Positions 24,099 through 34,547 are shown, counted from the stretch's first letter. The stretch is DNA of 64,000 bases from Marinobacter mangrovi (GCF_016798325.1 NZ_JAERVO010000002.1:1-64000); one strand, 5' to 3'. Notes: generated by a model from the sequence alone, not told the origin. Made by a program: numbers and translations.

Positions 24099-25172
24099 AT
24101 GGCTAACACTCTGTTAACGCAGACCAAGGAACAGATGGCCGCTCTGCCGGCCTGGGCGCGCCAGCGCAATCAGGCGTCCACGTATCCCCGTGCGTTTCTG
24201 GATGTCGCCAACGCTTACGGGGTGGCCCGGGAAGATCTGCTGGCGCTGGCGGGGGTCTCGGCGGAACGGGTGGATGATCCCGGCGGCAAGGTGTCGCTGC
24301 AGGATGTCTGGTGCATCGCCGCGGCGGTAGTGGTGCGGACTGGCGACGAGTCGCTGGGGTTTGCCACCGGCGACCGCATGCCGCTCACCGCTCACGGCAG
24401 TCTGGGATATGCGCTGTTGTGTGCCGGTACGCCCCGGGAAGCCATCCGCATTCTCGAGCGTTTCTGGCATCTGCGTGGGCGCGGAGCGCTGTTATCCGTG
24501 GAAGAACGCGATGACGGCGGGTTTCTGGAGCTGATGCCGGAATTCGCCGTGCCGGCCCGGATCAATCAGGTGATGTTCAGCTCCATGCTGACCAGTGTCT
24601 ACCGTGGCATGGCGTTTCTGCTGCCGGGCATGCCGGTGACCGTGTCGATCTGGTTGCGTGGCTCCCAACCGGCCGGCTTTGAACGCTGGCAGTCCCGTTT
24701 GCCGGAAGTACGTTTCAACATGCCGCGGGCAGGGCTTTCCCTGCTGGGTGACACCCGCGTGCTGGACCGGCCCCAGCCTACCGCAGACCCGGAGGCGCTG
24801 AGCGCAGCACTGCTGCAATGTGAACGGGAAAGTGCCCTCAGCGAGGAGGCCGACAATACGTTGCGCAGCACCCGCGCGGCCCTGGTACCAGGGCTGGCGG
24901 GTTATCCATCGCCGGAGGATCTGGCTGAGACCCTGCACCTGACCCAGCGCACCCTACGCCGCCGATTGCACGAACAGGGTTACAGCTATCAGCAACTGCT
25001 GGAAGAAGCGCGCCGGCGCGACAGCTGCCAGCTGTTGCAGGACCCGGAACTGGAAATTCGCCGCATCGGCGAAACCCTGGGCTATCTCAACCCGGCCAAC
25101 TTCACCCGGGCCTTCAAGGGCTGGACGGGGCTGTCGCCGCGGGAATGGCGCAAGCGATACGCGGGGGGGTGA
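24099..25172 (+). CDS. AraC-family transcriptional regulator
   Basis: From ATG 24099 (357 residues) the N-terminal two-thirds match the arabinose-binding-type domain of OruR/ArgR-like regulators (DLLALAGVSAERVDDPGGK, then LTAHGSLGYALLCAGTPREA). The C-terminus has the two HTH motifs of AraC: DLAETLHLTQRTLRRRLHEQG and IRRIGETLGYLNPANFTRAF, ending with WTGLSPREWRK. It is divergent from the metal-hydrolase gene, which it likely activates. An in-frame start at 24054 lacks a ribosome site. Confidence 0.88.
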   Translation: MANTLLTQTKEQMAALPAWARQRNQASTYPRAFLDVANAYGVAREDLLALAGVSAERVDDPGGKVSLQDVWCIAAAVVVRTGDESLGFATGDRMPLTAHGSLGYALLCAGTPREAIRILERFWHLRGRGALLSVEERDDGGFLELMPEFAVPARINQVMFSSMLTSVYRGMAFLLPGMPVTVSIWLRGSQPAGFERWQSRLPEVRFNMPRAGLSLLGDTRVLDRPQPTADPEALSAALLQCERESALSEEADNTLRSTRAALVPGLAGYPSPEDLAETLHLTQRTLRRRLHEQGYSYQQLLEEARRRDSCQLLQDPELEIRRIGETLGYLNPANFTRAFKGWTGLSPREWRKRYAGG

Positions 25173-25400
25173 GTGGGGTGCCTGTTCAGCCAGGTGGTTT
25201 CGTCAGACACGGCGCTGTCGGTTCAGGTGGGCTATGGGGTGTTTATAGTACTGGCGCACGTCGCCTGGTTCTCTTTGCTCAGTCGATTGATGGCGACCCG
25301 GGGGATGCAGCGGCGTCTGCAGTCGTTCGGGCGTTTACTTGATAAGGTCGTTGGTGCCTGCCTTGTTGGGCTGGGGATACGCATGGCGGTGGTTGGCTGA
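25173..25400 (+). pseudogene. C-terminal remnant of a LysE/RhtB exporter gene
   Basis: Starting right at the AraC stop, 75 codons encode FSQVVSSDTALSVQVGYGV, LAHVAWFSLL and DKVVGACLVGLGIRMAV. These are the last two helices of a LysE/RhtB amino-acid exporter. About two-thirds of the gene is missing and there is no ribosome site, so it is a relic; the deletion point coincides with the end of the AraC gene. Confidence 0.75.
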
Positions 25401-25657
25401 GGGAGTAACGTGATTGAGGGTTTGGAAAGAGCCGTCTCGCCCGCTCCACTTCAAATGGACAAGGCCCCGGGCAGAGGCCAAAAGTATCAGCTCTCATATC
25501 ATGTCGCTCAAACTATTGACTCTTCATGCCGAGAGTATGCGAACGCATATTTTTTGGGGTGGGCGTGTCTCCACGAGCCTTTAAAATATCCGCTCGCATA
25601 TAAAATTGACAAATGGTCGTCTTTAGCCAAAAAATATATCAGTTCTAATATTTTTGG
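25401..25657. other. A+T-rich non-coding stretch before hipBA
   Basis: No convincing gene. It contains the palindrome TATGCG-AA-CGCATA (25536-25549), a second similar GCATATA run at 25596, and a TTGACA at 25606. It most likely holds the promoter and operators of the toxin-antitoxin operon. An open frame at 25410-25670 has poor codon use and no family. Confidence 0.5.
25536..25549. promoter_or_regulatory. Candidate HipB operator
   Basis: The perfect 6-bp arms TATGCG and CGCATA surround AA, about 110 bp before the hipB start. It does not match the E. coli HipB operator, so the assignment is by position only. Confidence 0.35.
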
Positions 25658-25975
25658 GTGGCTGCTGTGAAGGTAAACATCTCAAGTGTTAAAGAAGCTG
25701 GCATGCTGGTCCGCGCCGTCCGTAAGAGTGAACGAGTTCGGATGGATGACTTGGCCGGGGCCGCGGGTGTTGGTTATGTCTTTGTAAGTGACGCCGAACG
25801 CGGAAAAGAGACGATTCAATTTGGTCGATTCCTCCGGCTCTTGGATGAACTTGGCATTCGAATGGAGTTTGATGTGCCCGAATCGGCCATGCCCATCTAC
25901 CGCAAGCTACAGGAAAAAGGTCGGAAGGCGCCGGCCATCGAAGAGAAAGGGCCGGCCAGCAGGTCCGGTATATGA
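25658..25975 (+). CDS. hipB: HipB-type antitoxin (XRE family)
   Basis: This roughly 100-residue protein has an XRE HTH (about residues 16-70; DDLAGAAGVGYVFVSDAERGK and GRFLRLLDELGI) and a disordered charged tail, as in the y4mF/HipB antitoxins. GTG starts at 25658 or 25667 and ATG 25703 are all possible; the domain needs at least the last. Its stop overlaps the HipA start by 4 bp (ATGA), so the two are co-translated. HipB neutralises HipA and represses the operon in the characterised system. Confidence 0.82.
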   Translation: MAAVKVNISSVKEAGMLVRAVRKSERVRMDDLAGAAGVGYVFVSDAERGKETIQFGRFLRLLDELGIRMEFDVPESAMPIYRKLQEKGRKAPAIEEKGPASRSGI

Positions 25976-27294
25976 GACAGCTCAACGTTTTCTTCAACAC
26001 GTTGTTGGTGGGTATCCTTAAGGAAGAGAACGACCTTTGGCAGTTCCAATACGCAGAGGCGTGGTGCGACTACCCCGACGCATTTGATCTCTCTCCGGCT
26101 CTCCAGAGGACCCAGGGGCTCATAAGGGATGGTGCTTCGGATCGGCCGGTCCAGTGGTATTTTGATAATCTCCTGCCTGAAGAAAGGCTGCGGGATATTG
26201 TGGCCAGGGAAGCTAATATTCCCTGGGAAGATTCATTTGGCCTGTTATCGCACTACGGTGCTGAATCCGCCGGGGCTTTGGTTCTCTTACCGCCGGATGT
26301 GGATAACGCCCTGCCAACCGGCAAAAATCGGTTGACCTACGAGGCGCTCAGTCAGCGCATTCGATCCTTGCCCCAGGCTTCGCTTCAGAGGGATTCACCT
26401 AAGCGGATGTCGTTGGCGGGTGCGCAGCACAAGATGCTCGTCGTTGTTGAGGGTGAGGCCATCTACGAGCCTGAGGCGGGTACGCCTTCCACTCACATTC
26501 TCAAACCCGATCATCCTGATCAGGATGGATACCCTGCCTCCGTCTTGAATGAGTATTTCACCATGCGTTTGGCGGGGAAGTTGGGCCTTGATGTGCCCCC
26601 CGTTAAACTGCTTTGCGTGCCGGAACCGGTATATATTGTCGAGCGCTTTGATCGGCAGAGGGGAGCGCAAGAATCAATAGAACGGGTTCACGTCATCGAT
26701 ACATGCCAACTCCTGAACCGCGCTCGCACATTCAAGTACAGTGGAGCGAATATCGAGTCTCTGCAGCGCTCAATATCACGATGCCGTTCAAAAGTTGCCG
26801 CGCGCAGGAATGTCTTCCGATGGCTCATTTTCAACGTATTAACCGGCAACAGCGATAACCATCTCAAGAACCTTTCCTATATCGTGGATCAGGAAGGAAT
26901 CAGGCTTGCTCCAGGGTATGACCTGTTGGCAACTTCGGTCTATGACACACTCTCGATCGCCGACGACCGGGCTCGATGGCCAAATACAGAGCTCGCACTC
27001 CAAATCAGCACCGCTCACCGCACATTTGCGCAATTAACGCGAGAAGACGTATTGGATGCGGGCGAGGCCATAGGATTGGCCCGCAAAACAGTCGAAAGAG
27101 AGCTGGATCGGCAATTGGATGCCGTTTTACCCAGCGCAGATCGACTTTTGGAAGAGATTGAAGCTGAATATAGCCATTTGGCGACACAGTCGCCGGATCC
27201 CGAGATGGCTCGCAGGCACTGGGGCATACAGGAAAAAGTTCTGCGTAGTATCCGTCACATTATTATTAAGGACATGCACGGGCGGTTAAGTTGA
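25972..27294 (+). CDS. hipA: HipA-family serine/threonine kinase toxin
   Basis: The 440-residue protein is full length. It has the N-terminal lobe, [11 protein letters not shown] (146-156), the ATP lysine in THILKPDH (Lys178), the catalytic loop NSDNHLKN (293-300; N-x-D-x-H-x-K-N) and the metal aspartate in APGYDLL (Asp317). HipA of E. coli phosphorylates glutamyl-tRNA synthetase and halts translation; the target here is not known. It is cytoplasmic and follows hipB with a 4-bp overlap, and radD begins 7 bp after its stop, which is unusually tight. Confidence 0.88.
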   Translation: MRQLNVFFNTLLVGILKEENDLWQFQYAEAWCDYPDAFDLSPALQRTQGLIRDGASDRPVQWYFDNLLPEERLRDIVAREANIPWEDSFGLLSHYGAESAGALVLLPPDVDNALPTGKNRLTYEALSQRIRSLPQASLQRDSPKRMSLAGAQHKMLVVVEGEAIYEPEAGTPSTHILKPDHPDQDGYPASVLNEYFTMRLAGKLGLDVPPVKLLCVPEPVYIVERFDRQRGAQESIERVHVIDTCQLLNRARTFKYSGANIESLQRSISRCRSKVAARRNVFRWLIFNVLTGNSDNHLKNLSYIVDQEGIRLAPGYDLLATSVYDTLSIADDRARWPNTELALQISTAHRTFAQLTREDVLDAGEAIGLARKTVERELDRQLDAVLPSADRLLEEIEAEYSHLATQSPDPEMARRHWGIQEKVLRSIRHIIIKDMHGRLS

Positions 27295-27301
27295 ACCATT
27301 C

Positions 27302-29104
27302 ATGAACGCTCCTTTCAAGCTGCGTCCTTACCAACAGGAAGCGGTCGATGCCACGTTGCGGCATTTCCGCCAATCCGACGAGTCAGCCGTGATTGTGCTG
27401 CCGACCGGCGCAGGGAAGAGCCTGGTGATTGCCGAGCTGGCCCGCCTCGCCAAACGCAAGATTCTGGTGCTGACCCACGTCAAGGAGCTGGTGGAGCAGA
27501 ATCACGCCAAATACGAGAGCTATGGGTTAACGGGCGGCATCTTCTCGGCCGGGCTGAAGCGCAAGGAAAGCCGGCATCAAGTGACCTTTGCCAGTGTGCA
27601 GTCGGTGGCGGCGAACCTGGATCAGTTCCGGGATGAGTATTCATTGATCATCATCGATGAGTGCCACCGGGTCAGCGGGGATGACACCAGTCAGTATCAA
27701 CGGATCATCGAACTGCTGCGGCAACAGAACGACGCCCTCAAAGTGCTCGGGCTGACGGCCACACCCTATCGTCTGGCCATGGGCTGGATCTATCGCTATC
27801 ACTACCGGGGCTTTGTCCGCGGCAGCGGTGATGACCAGGAAAAGCCCTTTCAGCATTGCATCTACGAACTGCCGTTGCGCTACATGATCAACCGGGGGTA
27901 TCTCACCAAACCCGAGCTGGTGAACGCGGCAGTGGCGCAATACGATTTCTCCGCACTGCCCCAGGACCGTTTTGGCGAATACGCCGAGAAGGACGTCAAC
28001 CAGTTGCTGAGCAAACATCAGCGCGTGACCCGGGCCATCATCGAGCAGGTGATGGAGCTGGCCGAGGCACGCCAGGGGGTGATGATCTTTGCAGCCACGG
28101 TCGATCATGCGCGGGAGATCACCGGCTACCTGCCGGAACACCAGACCGCCCTGGTGACCGGCGCGACCGACCTGACCGAACGGGCGTCGCTGATCCAGTG
28201 CTTCAAACAACGGCAGTTGAAGTACCTGGTGAACGTGTCGGTACTGACCACGGGCTTTGATGCGCCCCATGTGGACTTTATCGCCATCCTTCGCCCGACC
28301 CAGTCCGTCAGCCTGTATCAGCAGATCGTGGGCCGTGGTCTGCGTCTGGATGAGGGCAAGCAGGATTGTCTGGTGATCGATTACGCGGGCAACCACGTGA
28401 ACCTGCATCACCCGGAGGTGGGGGAGCCGAAACCGAACCCCGACAGCGAGCCGGTGCAGGTGTTCTGCCCGAGCTGTGGTTTTGCCAATATCTTCTGGGG
28501 AAAGACGGACAGCGAAGGCCATGTGATCGAACACTACGGTCGTCGGTGTCAGGGGCTGCTGGAGCCTCAGGAAAATGAGAGTGATACCGCGCAGAACCGC
28601 CGTCCGCAACAGTGCGATTACCGTTTCCGCTTCAAGGAATGCCCCCACTGCGGTGGCGAGAACGACATCGCGGCCCGCAAATGCCAGCATTGCCAGAACG
28701 CCATCATCGACCCGGATGATCAGCTGCGGGATGCCCTGAAACTCAAGGATGCCATGGTGATCCGCTGCGCCGGGATCTCGTTGAGTGTCCACAGCGGGAA
28801 CCTCGATGGCAACAACGAGAGCAAGCTGAAGATCACCTATCACGGTGAAGATGGGGAAGAGCTCAGCGAGTCGTTCGACTTTAGCAAGCCACCCCAGCGC
28901 CATATCTTCAACAAGCTGTTCGGGCGTCGTTTTGCGAACGGTCAGGCGCCAAAAACGTTCAGAAGGGCAGATGAAGTGCTTGAGATGCAAGCCTTGTTGT
29001 CAGCACCGGATTTCGTCATTGCCCGCAATCAAAAGCGCTATTGGCAGGTGCAGGAGCGGATCTTTGATTACCAGGGGCCTTATCGTAAGGCGAATGAAAC
29101 CTAA
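27302..29104 (+). CDS. radD: RadD-like SF2 DNA helicase
   Basis: This 600-residue helicase has Walker A LPTGAGKS (33-40), the DECH box (119-122), LGLTATPYR, and the C-terminal helicase motifs LVTGATDL...[14 protein letters not shown] and [10 protein letters not shown] cysteine-rich tail contains CPSCGF (about 389), CPHCGG and CQHC as zinc-binding knuckles. Size and order match RadD/YejH, which assists RecA-mediated repair and post-replication gap handling. It starts 7 bp after hipA, so it may be co-transcribed with the toxin system or have been captured downstream of it. Confidence 0.88.
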   Translation: MNAPFKLRPYQQEAVDATLRHFRQSDESAVIVLPTGAGKSLVIAELARLAKRKILVLTHVKELVEQNHAKYESYGLTGGIFSAGLKRKESRHQVTFASVQSVAANLDQFRDEYSLIIIDECHRVSGDDTSQYQRIIELLRQQNDALKVLGLTATPYRLAMGWIYRYHYRGFVRGSGDDQEKPFQHCIYELPLRYMINRGYLTKPELVNAAVAQYDFSALPQDRFGEYAEKDVNQLLSKHQRVTRAIIEQVMELAEARQGVMIFAATVDHAREITGYLPEHQTALVTGATDLTERASLIQCFKQRQLKYLVNVSVLTTGFDAPHVDFIAILRPTQSVSLYQQIVGRGLRLDEGKQDCLVIDYAGNHVNLHHPEVGEPKPNPDSEPVQVFCPSCGFANIFWGKTDSEGHVIEHYGRRCQGLLEPQENESDTAQNRRPQQCDYRFRFKECPHCGGENDIAARKCQHCQNAIIDPDDQLRDALKLKDAMVIRCAGISLSVHSGNLDGNNESKLKITYHGEDGEELSESFDFSKPPQRHIFNKLFGRRFANGQAPKTFRRADEVLEMQALLSAPDFVIARNQKRYWQVQERIFDYQGPYRKANET

Positions 29105-29244
29105 CCTCCGAGGAGGTCGGGGAGCGCTCAGATCGCTGCTATTTGCCGCCATGCCCGGCTCTCCCGCCAAACAATTTTTCTCTGAATCGCCTATGATGGG
29201 TATTGAGGTTGGTGAATCGGCCAACCCTTAACCCGGAGAATACC

Positions 29245-29406
29245 ATGAGCAAGAAACCCGAAAAGGCGACATTGACGACGGCCATGATCGAGGAACAGAC
29301 GGCTGCTTTTTTAAAGGCCGGTGGGTCTATTGAATACGTCGACAAGGGCAAAAGCGGGCAATACGACGCTCAAGGTTCAAAGCAGGTTAAGCTGAAAGCG
29401 CGGTGA
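29245..29406 (+). CDS. Small basic protein with FLKAGGSIEYV motif
   Basis: Fifty-three residues from ATG 29245, after CCCGGAG. Lys makes up about one-fifth of the chain and there is a central AFLKAGGSIEYVDKGKSG. The FLxxGGxI pattern recalls the C-terminal tail of small RNA-polymerase-associated proteins such as SutA, but the match is short and I do not assign a function. The start, ribosome site and codon use look real. Confidence 0.6.
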   Translation: MSKKPEKATLTTAMIEEQTAAFLKAGGSIEYVDKGKSGQYDAQGSKQVKLKAR

Positions 29407-29705
29407 CCATCGGGACGGATTGCGGCTGACGTTTTCCGCGACTATCCACATCGACTCGCCAACGTTATAAAACGTTGTGGCGTGGCGTTCTGTGCCTGTT
29501 TTCCGGGGACTCTTGATTTACAAAATGTTTTTGTCCCTGATCTCCATATCAAAGAGCTCGCTGGCCCGGATGAGGCCATTCGGCTCTTTGCACTCCTATG
29601 CAAAACGTCCGGGTCGGATGCAGTGATTTAAAGCATCAGCGCGCCTACGGGGGGTAATGACTGCCACCTCGGCAGGGCCAAGGTGGCAGGATGCTTCCAG
29701 CGACC
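29407..29705. other. Intergenic region with two inverted repeats
   Basis: No gene seen. It holds the palindrome CAACGTT-ATAA-AACGTTG (29460-29477), the hairpin CTGCCACCT...AGGTGGCAG (29661-29689) just beyond the metY stop, and one copy of an 18-bp direct repeat (29630-29647) whose partner is at 33160. Confidence 0.5.
29630..29647 (+). repeat. 18-bp direct repeat, copy 1 (partner 33160-33177)
   Basis: AAAGCATCAGCGCGCCTA occurs here and again at 33160-33177, 3530 bp apart. The two copies bracket the minus-strand metY and maeA genes. Confidence 0.6.
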
Positions 29706-30983
29706 TCAGCCGCAGGCCTTCTCCAGCGCCTGGGTGACGTCGGCAATAATGTCATCCACATGTTCAATGCCGATCGACAGTCGCACCAGGTCTTCGCTCA
29801 CGCCGGCGCTGGCCAACTCCTCGGGGTTGAGCTGGCGGTGGGTGGTGCTGGCCGGGTGGCAGGCCAGGGATTTGGCATCGCCGATGTTGACCAACCGGTA
29901 GATCAGTTGCAGGGCATCGATGAAGCGTGCGCCGGCATCACGGCCACCCTTGATGCCGAAGCTGAGGATGCCTGAGGCACGTCCGCCGCATATCTTCTGG
30001 CAGGTGGCGTGGTACGGGCTCTTGGTCAGGCCGGCGTAGTTGACCCATTCCACGTTGGGGTGCTGTTCCAGGTATTCCGCCACCTTCTGGGCGTTTTCGC
30101 AGTGCCGATCCATGCGAAGGGCAAGGGTTTCCAGCCCCTGCATGATCAGGAACGAGTTGAACGGCGACAGCGCGGCGCCGGTGTTGCGCAGCGGCACCAC
30201 CCGGCAGCGGCCAATAAACGCGGCGGCACCCAACGCCTCTGTGTAGACCACGCCATGGTAGGACGGATCCGGCTCGTTGAGCATCGGGAACTTGTCTTTG
30301 TGGGCGGCCCAGTCGAACTGGCCCGAATCCACCACGACACCGGCCACGGTGGTGCCATGGCCACCGATGTACTTGGTCAGGGAGTGGACGACAATGTCTG
30401 CGCCGTGTTCGAAGGGGCGGCACAGGAATGGCGTCGCGACGGTGTTGTCGACAATCAGGGGAACGCCGTGCTTGTGGGCAATCTCAGCCCAGCGCTGGAT
30501 ATCCACGATGTTGCCTGCCGGGTTGCCGATGGATTCGCAGAACAGGGCCCGGGTGTTGTCGTCGATCGCTTTTTCCACCGCGTCGAAATCATCGTGCGGG
30601 GCGAATCGGGTCTCGATGCCCTGGTTCGGCAGCGAGTGGGCGAACAGGTTGTAGGTGCCGCCGTAGAGTTGGCTGGTACTGACGATGTTGTTGCCCACTT
30701 TACAGATGGTTTGCAGGGCGTAGGTGATCGCTGCCATCCCGGACGCCACGGCCAGCGCGCCCACACCCCCTTCGAGTTGGGCCAGTCGCTCTTCCAGCAC
30801 CCCGTTGGTGGGGTTCATGATGCGCGTATAGATGTTGCCCTGGACCTTGAGGTCGAACAGGTCGGCACCATGCTGGGTGTCGTCGAACGTGTAGGAGGTG
30901 GTCTGGTAGATCGGGGTGGTGGCCGCGTGAGTGGTCGGATCGCCGCTGAAGCCGGCGTGCAGGGCAAGGGTTTCAGGTTTCAT
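29706..30983 (-). CDS. metY: O-acetylhomoserine sulfhydrylase (aminocarboxypropyltransferase)
   Basis: The 425-residue PLP enzyme of the Cys/Met-metabolism family begins [18 protein letters not shown]. It has the [20 protein letters not shown] block, [11 protein letters not shown] and the PLP lysine in [16 protein letters not shown], and it includes the extra loop ([14 protein letters not shown]) that separates MetY from MetB/MetZ. It makes homocysteine from O-acetylhomoserine and sulfide. ATG 30983 has GGAAG upstream; the longer frame to 31103 lacks support. I looked for a SAM-type leader between 30984 and 31180 and saw none I could support. Confidence 0.92.
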   Translation of the reverse strand: MKPETLALHAGFSGDPTTHAATTPIYQTTSYTFDDTQHGADLFDLKVQGNIYTRIMNPTNGVLEERLAQLEGGVGALAVASGMAAITYALQTICKVGNNIVSTSQLYGGTYNLFAHSLPNQGIETRFAPHDDFDAVEKAIDDNTRALFCESIGNPAGNIVDIQRWAEIAHKHGVPLIVDNTVATPFLCRPFEHGADIVVHSLTKYIGGHGTTVAGVVVDSGQFDWAAHKDKFPMLNEPDPSYHGVVYTEALGAAAFIGRCRVVPLRNTGAALSPFNSFLIMQGLETLALRMDRHCENAQKVAEYLEQHPNVEWVNYAGLTKSPYHATCQKICGGRASGILSFGIKGGRDAGARFIDALQLIYRLVNIGDAKSLACHPASTTHRQLNPEELASAGVSEDLVRLSIGIEHVDDIIADVTQALEKACG

Positions 30984-31180
30984 CGTTTCTTCCTTTTTTC
31001 TTGGTTTGAGGCATTCCTGATCGTTGGCATGGGGCAGTATGGCACGGTCCCGGGGATGTTCTGAAAGGCTGGATCGTTTCTGTGACCAAGATTCTGATAA
31101 CACCGGAACGGTAGCAGACCGGGGCGCTGAGCCTGGCTCGATAACACGCTTTCCGGTCAGCCGTGCGGCAGGTTTCGCCG

Positions 31181-32860
31181 TTAAATCGCCCGCCGCAGAT
31201 AGCGCCGATACCGAGGCCGCCAGAAGTTCTTTTCAATGGCCCGGTGAATGGTGTCATCGTCGGAGCGCAAGGCAAAACCCTCTTCCTGTGCCTGCTTGGC
31301 CACATCGAAAGCAATCACTCGACTGATGTCCTGGATGCTGGCCAGGCTGGGCAACAGTTGTTCGCCCGTTTGCTGGACGATGGGGGCCTGTTTCGCCAGG
31401 GCATTGGCCGCGGCCATCAACATGGCGTCGGTCACCCGGGTGGCGCCGGCGGCAACGACGCCGAGGCCCAGGCCCGGGAAGATATAGGCGTTGTTGCATT
31501 GGGCAATGGGGTGGCTGTGGCCGTTCAGCTTCACCGGCTTGAACGGGCTGCCGGTGGCGACCAGCGCTTCGCCTTGGGTCCAGGCCAGGATGTCGTCGGG
31601 TGTGGCCTCGACCCGGGAGGTGGGGTTGGACAGCGGCATCACCAGGGGCTTCGCACAGTTCGCATGCATCGTCTTGATCACGTCTTCACTGAACAGACCA
31701 CGTTGACCGGAGACGCCAATCAGCACGGTGGGCCTGGCTTCCTTCACCACGTCGATCAGCTCTCGCCCTGACCAGTCCCTGATTCGCTCCGGATGCTGGG
31801 CCAGGGCGGACTGGAAGTCCTGCAGGCCGGTCATATCAGTGGTCAGCAGTCCGTCACGGTCGACCATGTAGACCCGTTGCCGCGCCTCATGTTCTGACAC
31901 ACCCTCATCGGTCATGGCGACGATGATCTGTTCGGCGATGCCGCAGCCGGCGGATCCGGCGCCCAGGAAGACAACCGTCTGGTCGCTGAGCTTTTCGTCC
32001 TTCGTTTTGCACGCGGCCAGCAATGTGGCCAGGCATACGGCAGCGGTACCCTGGATGTCGTCGTTGAAGCAGCAGGCTTCGTCGCGGTATTGCTTCAGCA
32101 GGCGCATGGCGTTGGTCTGCGCAAAATCCTCGAACTGCACCAGGGCCTTGGGCCAGCGGCGCTGCACCGCTGTCATGAAGGCGGACACGAAATCGTCGTA
32201 TTCCTTCTGGCCGATGCGCTTGTGACGCCACCCCATGTACATCGGGTCGTCGAGCAGCGCCTGGTTGTTGGTGCCCACATCCAGGACGATGGGCAGCGTG
32301 TTGGCCGGGCTGATCCCGCCGCAGGCGGTATACAGCGACAGCTTCCCGATGGGGATGCCCATGCCGCCGATGCCTTGGTCGCCCAGGCCCAGGATGCGTT
32401 CGCCGTCGGTCACCACGATGACTTTCACGTTGTCCTTGGTGGCGCTGCGCAGCAGGTAATCCATGTGCTCCCGATCGGGATAGGACACGAAGAGGCCGCG
32501 GTGGTTGCGATAGATGTTGGAGAACTCCTCGCACGCTTCACCTACGGTCGGGGTGTAGATAATCGGAAGCATCTCTTCCAGGTGATCTTCCAGCAGGTGG
32601 AAGAAAAGCGTTTCGTTGTCGTCCTGGATCGCGCGCAGGGTGACATGCCGGTCGAGATCGGTCTGGCATAATTCGTACTGTTTGTAGGCTCGCTCTGCCT
32701 GTTCCCCGATGGTTTCGACGTTATTGGGCAGCAGGCCGATCAGGTTGAAATCCCGACGCTCCTGTTGCGTGAACGCGCTGCCTTTGTTCAGCAACGGCAT
32801 CTCCAGGAGGGAGGGGCCGGCGTAGGGAATGTACAGAGGGCGTTTTTCGTGTTTGCTCAC
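31181..32860 (-). CDS. maeA: NAD-dependent malic enzyme
   Basis: From GTG 32860 (after GAGGTGATT) the protein is 559 residues, close to E. coli MaeA. It contains [20 protein letters not shown] with the catalytic tyrosine, [15 protein letters not shown], the metal-binding EDFA region, the Rossmann motif [14 protein letters not shown] and [12 protein letters not shown]. It decarboxylates malate to pyruvate with NAD+. It is monocistronic on the minus strand with metY about 200 bp downstream. Confidence 0.93.
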   Translation of the reverse strand: MSKHEKRPLYIPYAGPSLLEMPLLNKGSAFTQQERRDFNLIGLLPNNVETIGEQAERAYKQYELCQTDLDRHVTLRAIQDDNETLFFHLLEDHLEEMLPIIYTPTVGEACEEFSNIYRNHRGLFVSYPDREHMDYLLRSATKDNVKVIVVTDGERILGLGDQGIGGMGIPIGKLSLYTACGGISPANTLPIVLDVGTNNQALLDDPMYMGWRHKRIGQKEYDDFVSAFMTAVQRRWPKALVQFEDFAQTNAMRLLKQYRDEACCFNDDIQGTAAVCLATLLAACKTKDEKLSDQTVVFLGAGSAGCGIAEQIIVAMTDEGVSEHEARQRVYMVDRDGLLTTDMTGLQDFQSALAQHPERIRDWSGRELIDVVKEARPTVLIGVSGQRGLFSEDVIKTMHANCAKPLVMPLSNPTSRVEATPDDILAWTQGEALVATGSPFKPVKLNGHSHPIAQCNNAYIFPGLGLGVVAAGATRVTDAMLMAAANALAKQAPIVQQTGEQLLPSLASIQDISRVIAFDVAKQAQEEGFALRSDDDTIHRAIEKNFWRPRYRRYLRRAI

Positions 32861-33159
32861 AATCACCTCGTCGATCGATCGGGCTATGAAGAAACCAGAC
32901 AATGGCGATCTGGCTCATCGCCAAATCCTGTCTATCAAGCGTAGCTGATGTCGCCTTCAGCCGCTGCTGGAGTCGGCTGGGGATGGTGTCGGAGCGACCT
33001 TCCAGAATGGGGTAAGACATGCGTGGCGCCCGCGGCATGAAAGACGCGACTGCACCATGATCACCCAGGGCCTGATCACCCTGAAATGGAAGTGGCATCC
33101 CGGTATAGAATCTATAAGCTCCCTAGAGACCGAAACGGATCCCGAGCAAGGTTTCATCA

Positions 33160-33177
33160 AAAGCATCAGCGCGCCTA
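33160..33177 (+). repeat. 18-bp direct repeat, copy 2
   Basis: Same 18 bases as 29630-29647. The last base is the A of the ATG of the WYL regulator gene. Confidence 0.6.
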
Positions 33178-33875
33178 TGTCCAGAACCGAACGCCTCTTC
33201 GACATCCTCCAGATTCTTCGACGCCATCGCCGGCCGGTGAGTGGTGCCGTTTTGGCGGGGGAAACCGGAATCTCCTTGCGCACACTCTATCGGGATATCG
33301 CCACCTTGCAATCCATGGGGGCGGAGATCGAGGGTGAACCGGGAATGGGCTATGTATTGAGGCCGGGCTTCCTGTTGCCGCCGCTGATGTTCTCGCCTCA
33401 GGAGATCGAGGCCCTGGCGCTGGGCCTCAAATGGGCCGGGCAGCGCACCGACGGTCCCATGGGGCGGGCGGCGCGGGACGCCATGGCAAAGATTGGGGCG
33501 GTGTTGCCAGCGGAACTGCGTTTTCGCTTTGAGGACGATGCTCTGGTGGTTGTCCCCAACTGGCAGCCGCCGGAGCGGGAAGACCTGCCCCTGATCCGTC
33601 AGGCCCTGAGTGAGGAACGCAAGCTGGCCCTCGTCTATGCCGATCAGGAAGGGGCCAGGACAGAGCGGGTGGTGTGGCCTGTGAACGTGGGTTTCTTCGA
33701 TTCCACACGTGTTTTGACGGCCTGGTGTGAGCTGCGTAATGCCTACCGCCACTTCCGTGTTGATCGCATCCTCGGGGCCAGTATGCTGCCCGAGAGAACG
33801 CCCAAACGCCGTCACCAAATGGTGAAGGAATGGCGAAAAACGCTGCTGACAAAAACTGACAGTGGTGAGCGTTAG
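33177..33875 (+). CDS. YafY-type HTH/WYL-domain transcriptional regulator
   Basis: From ATG 33177 (232 residues): an N-terminal HTH_11 winged helix (RTERLFDILQILRRHRRPVSG and ISLRTLYRDIATLQSMG), the YafY-like block EGEPGMGYVLRPGFLLPPLMFS, and a C-terminal WYL-like domain (TERVVWPVNVGFFDSTRVLTAWCELR, HFRVDRI). A longer in-frame start at 33057 lacks the conserved beginning. It lies 36 bp before a GST gene in the same direction, so it may be autoregulated with it. Confidence 0.85.
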   Translation: MSRTERLFDILQILRRHRRPVSGAVLAGETGISLRTLYRDIATLQSMGAEIEGEPGMGYVLRPGFLLPPLMFSPQEIEALALGLKWAGQRTDGPMGRAARDAMAKIGAVLPAELRFRFEDDALVVVPNWQPPEREDLPLIRQALSEERKLALVYADQEGARTERVVWPVNVGFFDSTRVLTAWCELRNAYRHFRVDRILGASMLPERTPKRRHQMVKEWRKTLLTKTDSGER

Positions 33876-33911
33876 AGTCTCCTGACACCCACCAAGTGGA
33901 AGGAGAACACC

Positions 33912-34547
33912 ATGAGCAAGGAATTGATTTTCTACACCAATCCCCAGTCACGCGGTAATACGGTGCATTGGATGCTGGAGGAAGTGGGCCAGCCCTACGA
34001 GACCCGGGTTATGGGGTTCGGCACCACCATGAAATCTCCCGATTATCTGGCCATCAATCCCATGGGGAAGGTGCCCGCCATCCGTCACGGCGATGTGGTA
34101 GTGACCGAAGCGGCGGCGATCTGCGCCTATCTGGCCGACGCCTTCCCCGAGGCCGGCCTGGCGCCGGCACCGGCTGATCGTGGCAACTATTACCGCTGGT
34201 TGTTCTTTACCGCCGCCTGCGCCGAACCGGCCATGTCCGATCATGCCGCCGGCTGGAAAGTCGATACGGCCGAGATGCAGCGACAGTTTGGCTATGGGTC
34301 GTTCGAGATGACTTATGACGCACTGGCGGACTGGCTGGATGGACGCTCCTGTATCGCGGGTGACCGTTTCAGTGCCGCGGATGTCTATGTGGCTTCGTTG
34401 CTCAACTTCGGGATGGCTTTCAGCGTGATTCCGCGCAGGCCGGAATTCGAGGCCTACGTTACTCCGCTGCTGGAGCGTCCCGCCAAAAAGCGGGCCGATG
34501 CGAGAATTTCCGAGCTGATGGCCGAGTCTGATCCGGCCGTCATGTAG
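33912..34547 (+). CDS. Glutathione S-transferase family protein
   Basis: The 211-residue protein has an N-terminal thioredoxin fold with YTNPQSRGNTVHWMLEEVG, the NPMGKVPAIRHGD cis-proline loop and VTEAAAICAYLAD. The helical C-terminal half contains CIAGDRFSAADVYVASLL. ATG 33912 has AAGGAG upstream. It is probably in one transcript with the WYL regulator. Confidence 0.87.
   Translation: MSKELIFYTNPQSRGNTVHWMLEEVGQPYETRVMGFGTTMKSPDYLAINPMGKVPAIRHGDVVVTEAAAICAYLADAFPEAGLAPAPADRGNYYRWLFFTAACAEPAMSDHAAGWKVDTAEMQRQFGYGSFEMTYDALADWLDGRSCIAGDRFSAADVYVASLLNFGMAFSVIPRRPEFEAYVTPLLERPAKKRADARISELMAESDPAVM

Noticed and set aside
25410-25670. 86-codon open frame before hipB
   Set aside because: A+T-rich, no ribosome site, no family, and it fills the probable hipBA promoter region.
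27641-28990. 449-codon minus-strand open frame opposite radD
   Set aside because: It is a shadow of the helicase gene; no recognisable domain.
30009-31064. 351-codon plus-strand open frame opposite metY
   Set aside because: It is antisense to a fully conserved PLP enzyme gene.
30984-31180. Possible SAM riboswitch before metY
   Set aside because: I looked for SAM-I and SAM-II core motifs in the 200-bp leader and found none I could support; a covariance search would settle it.
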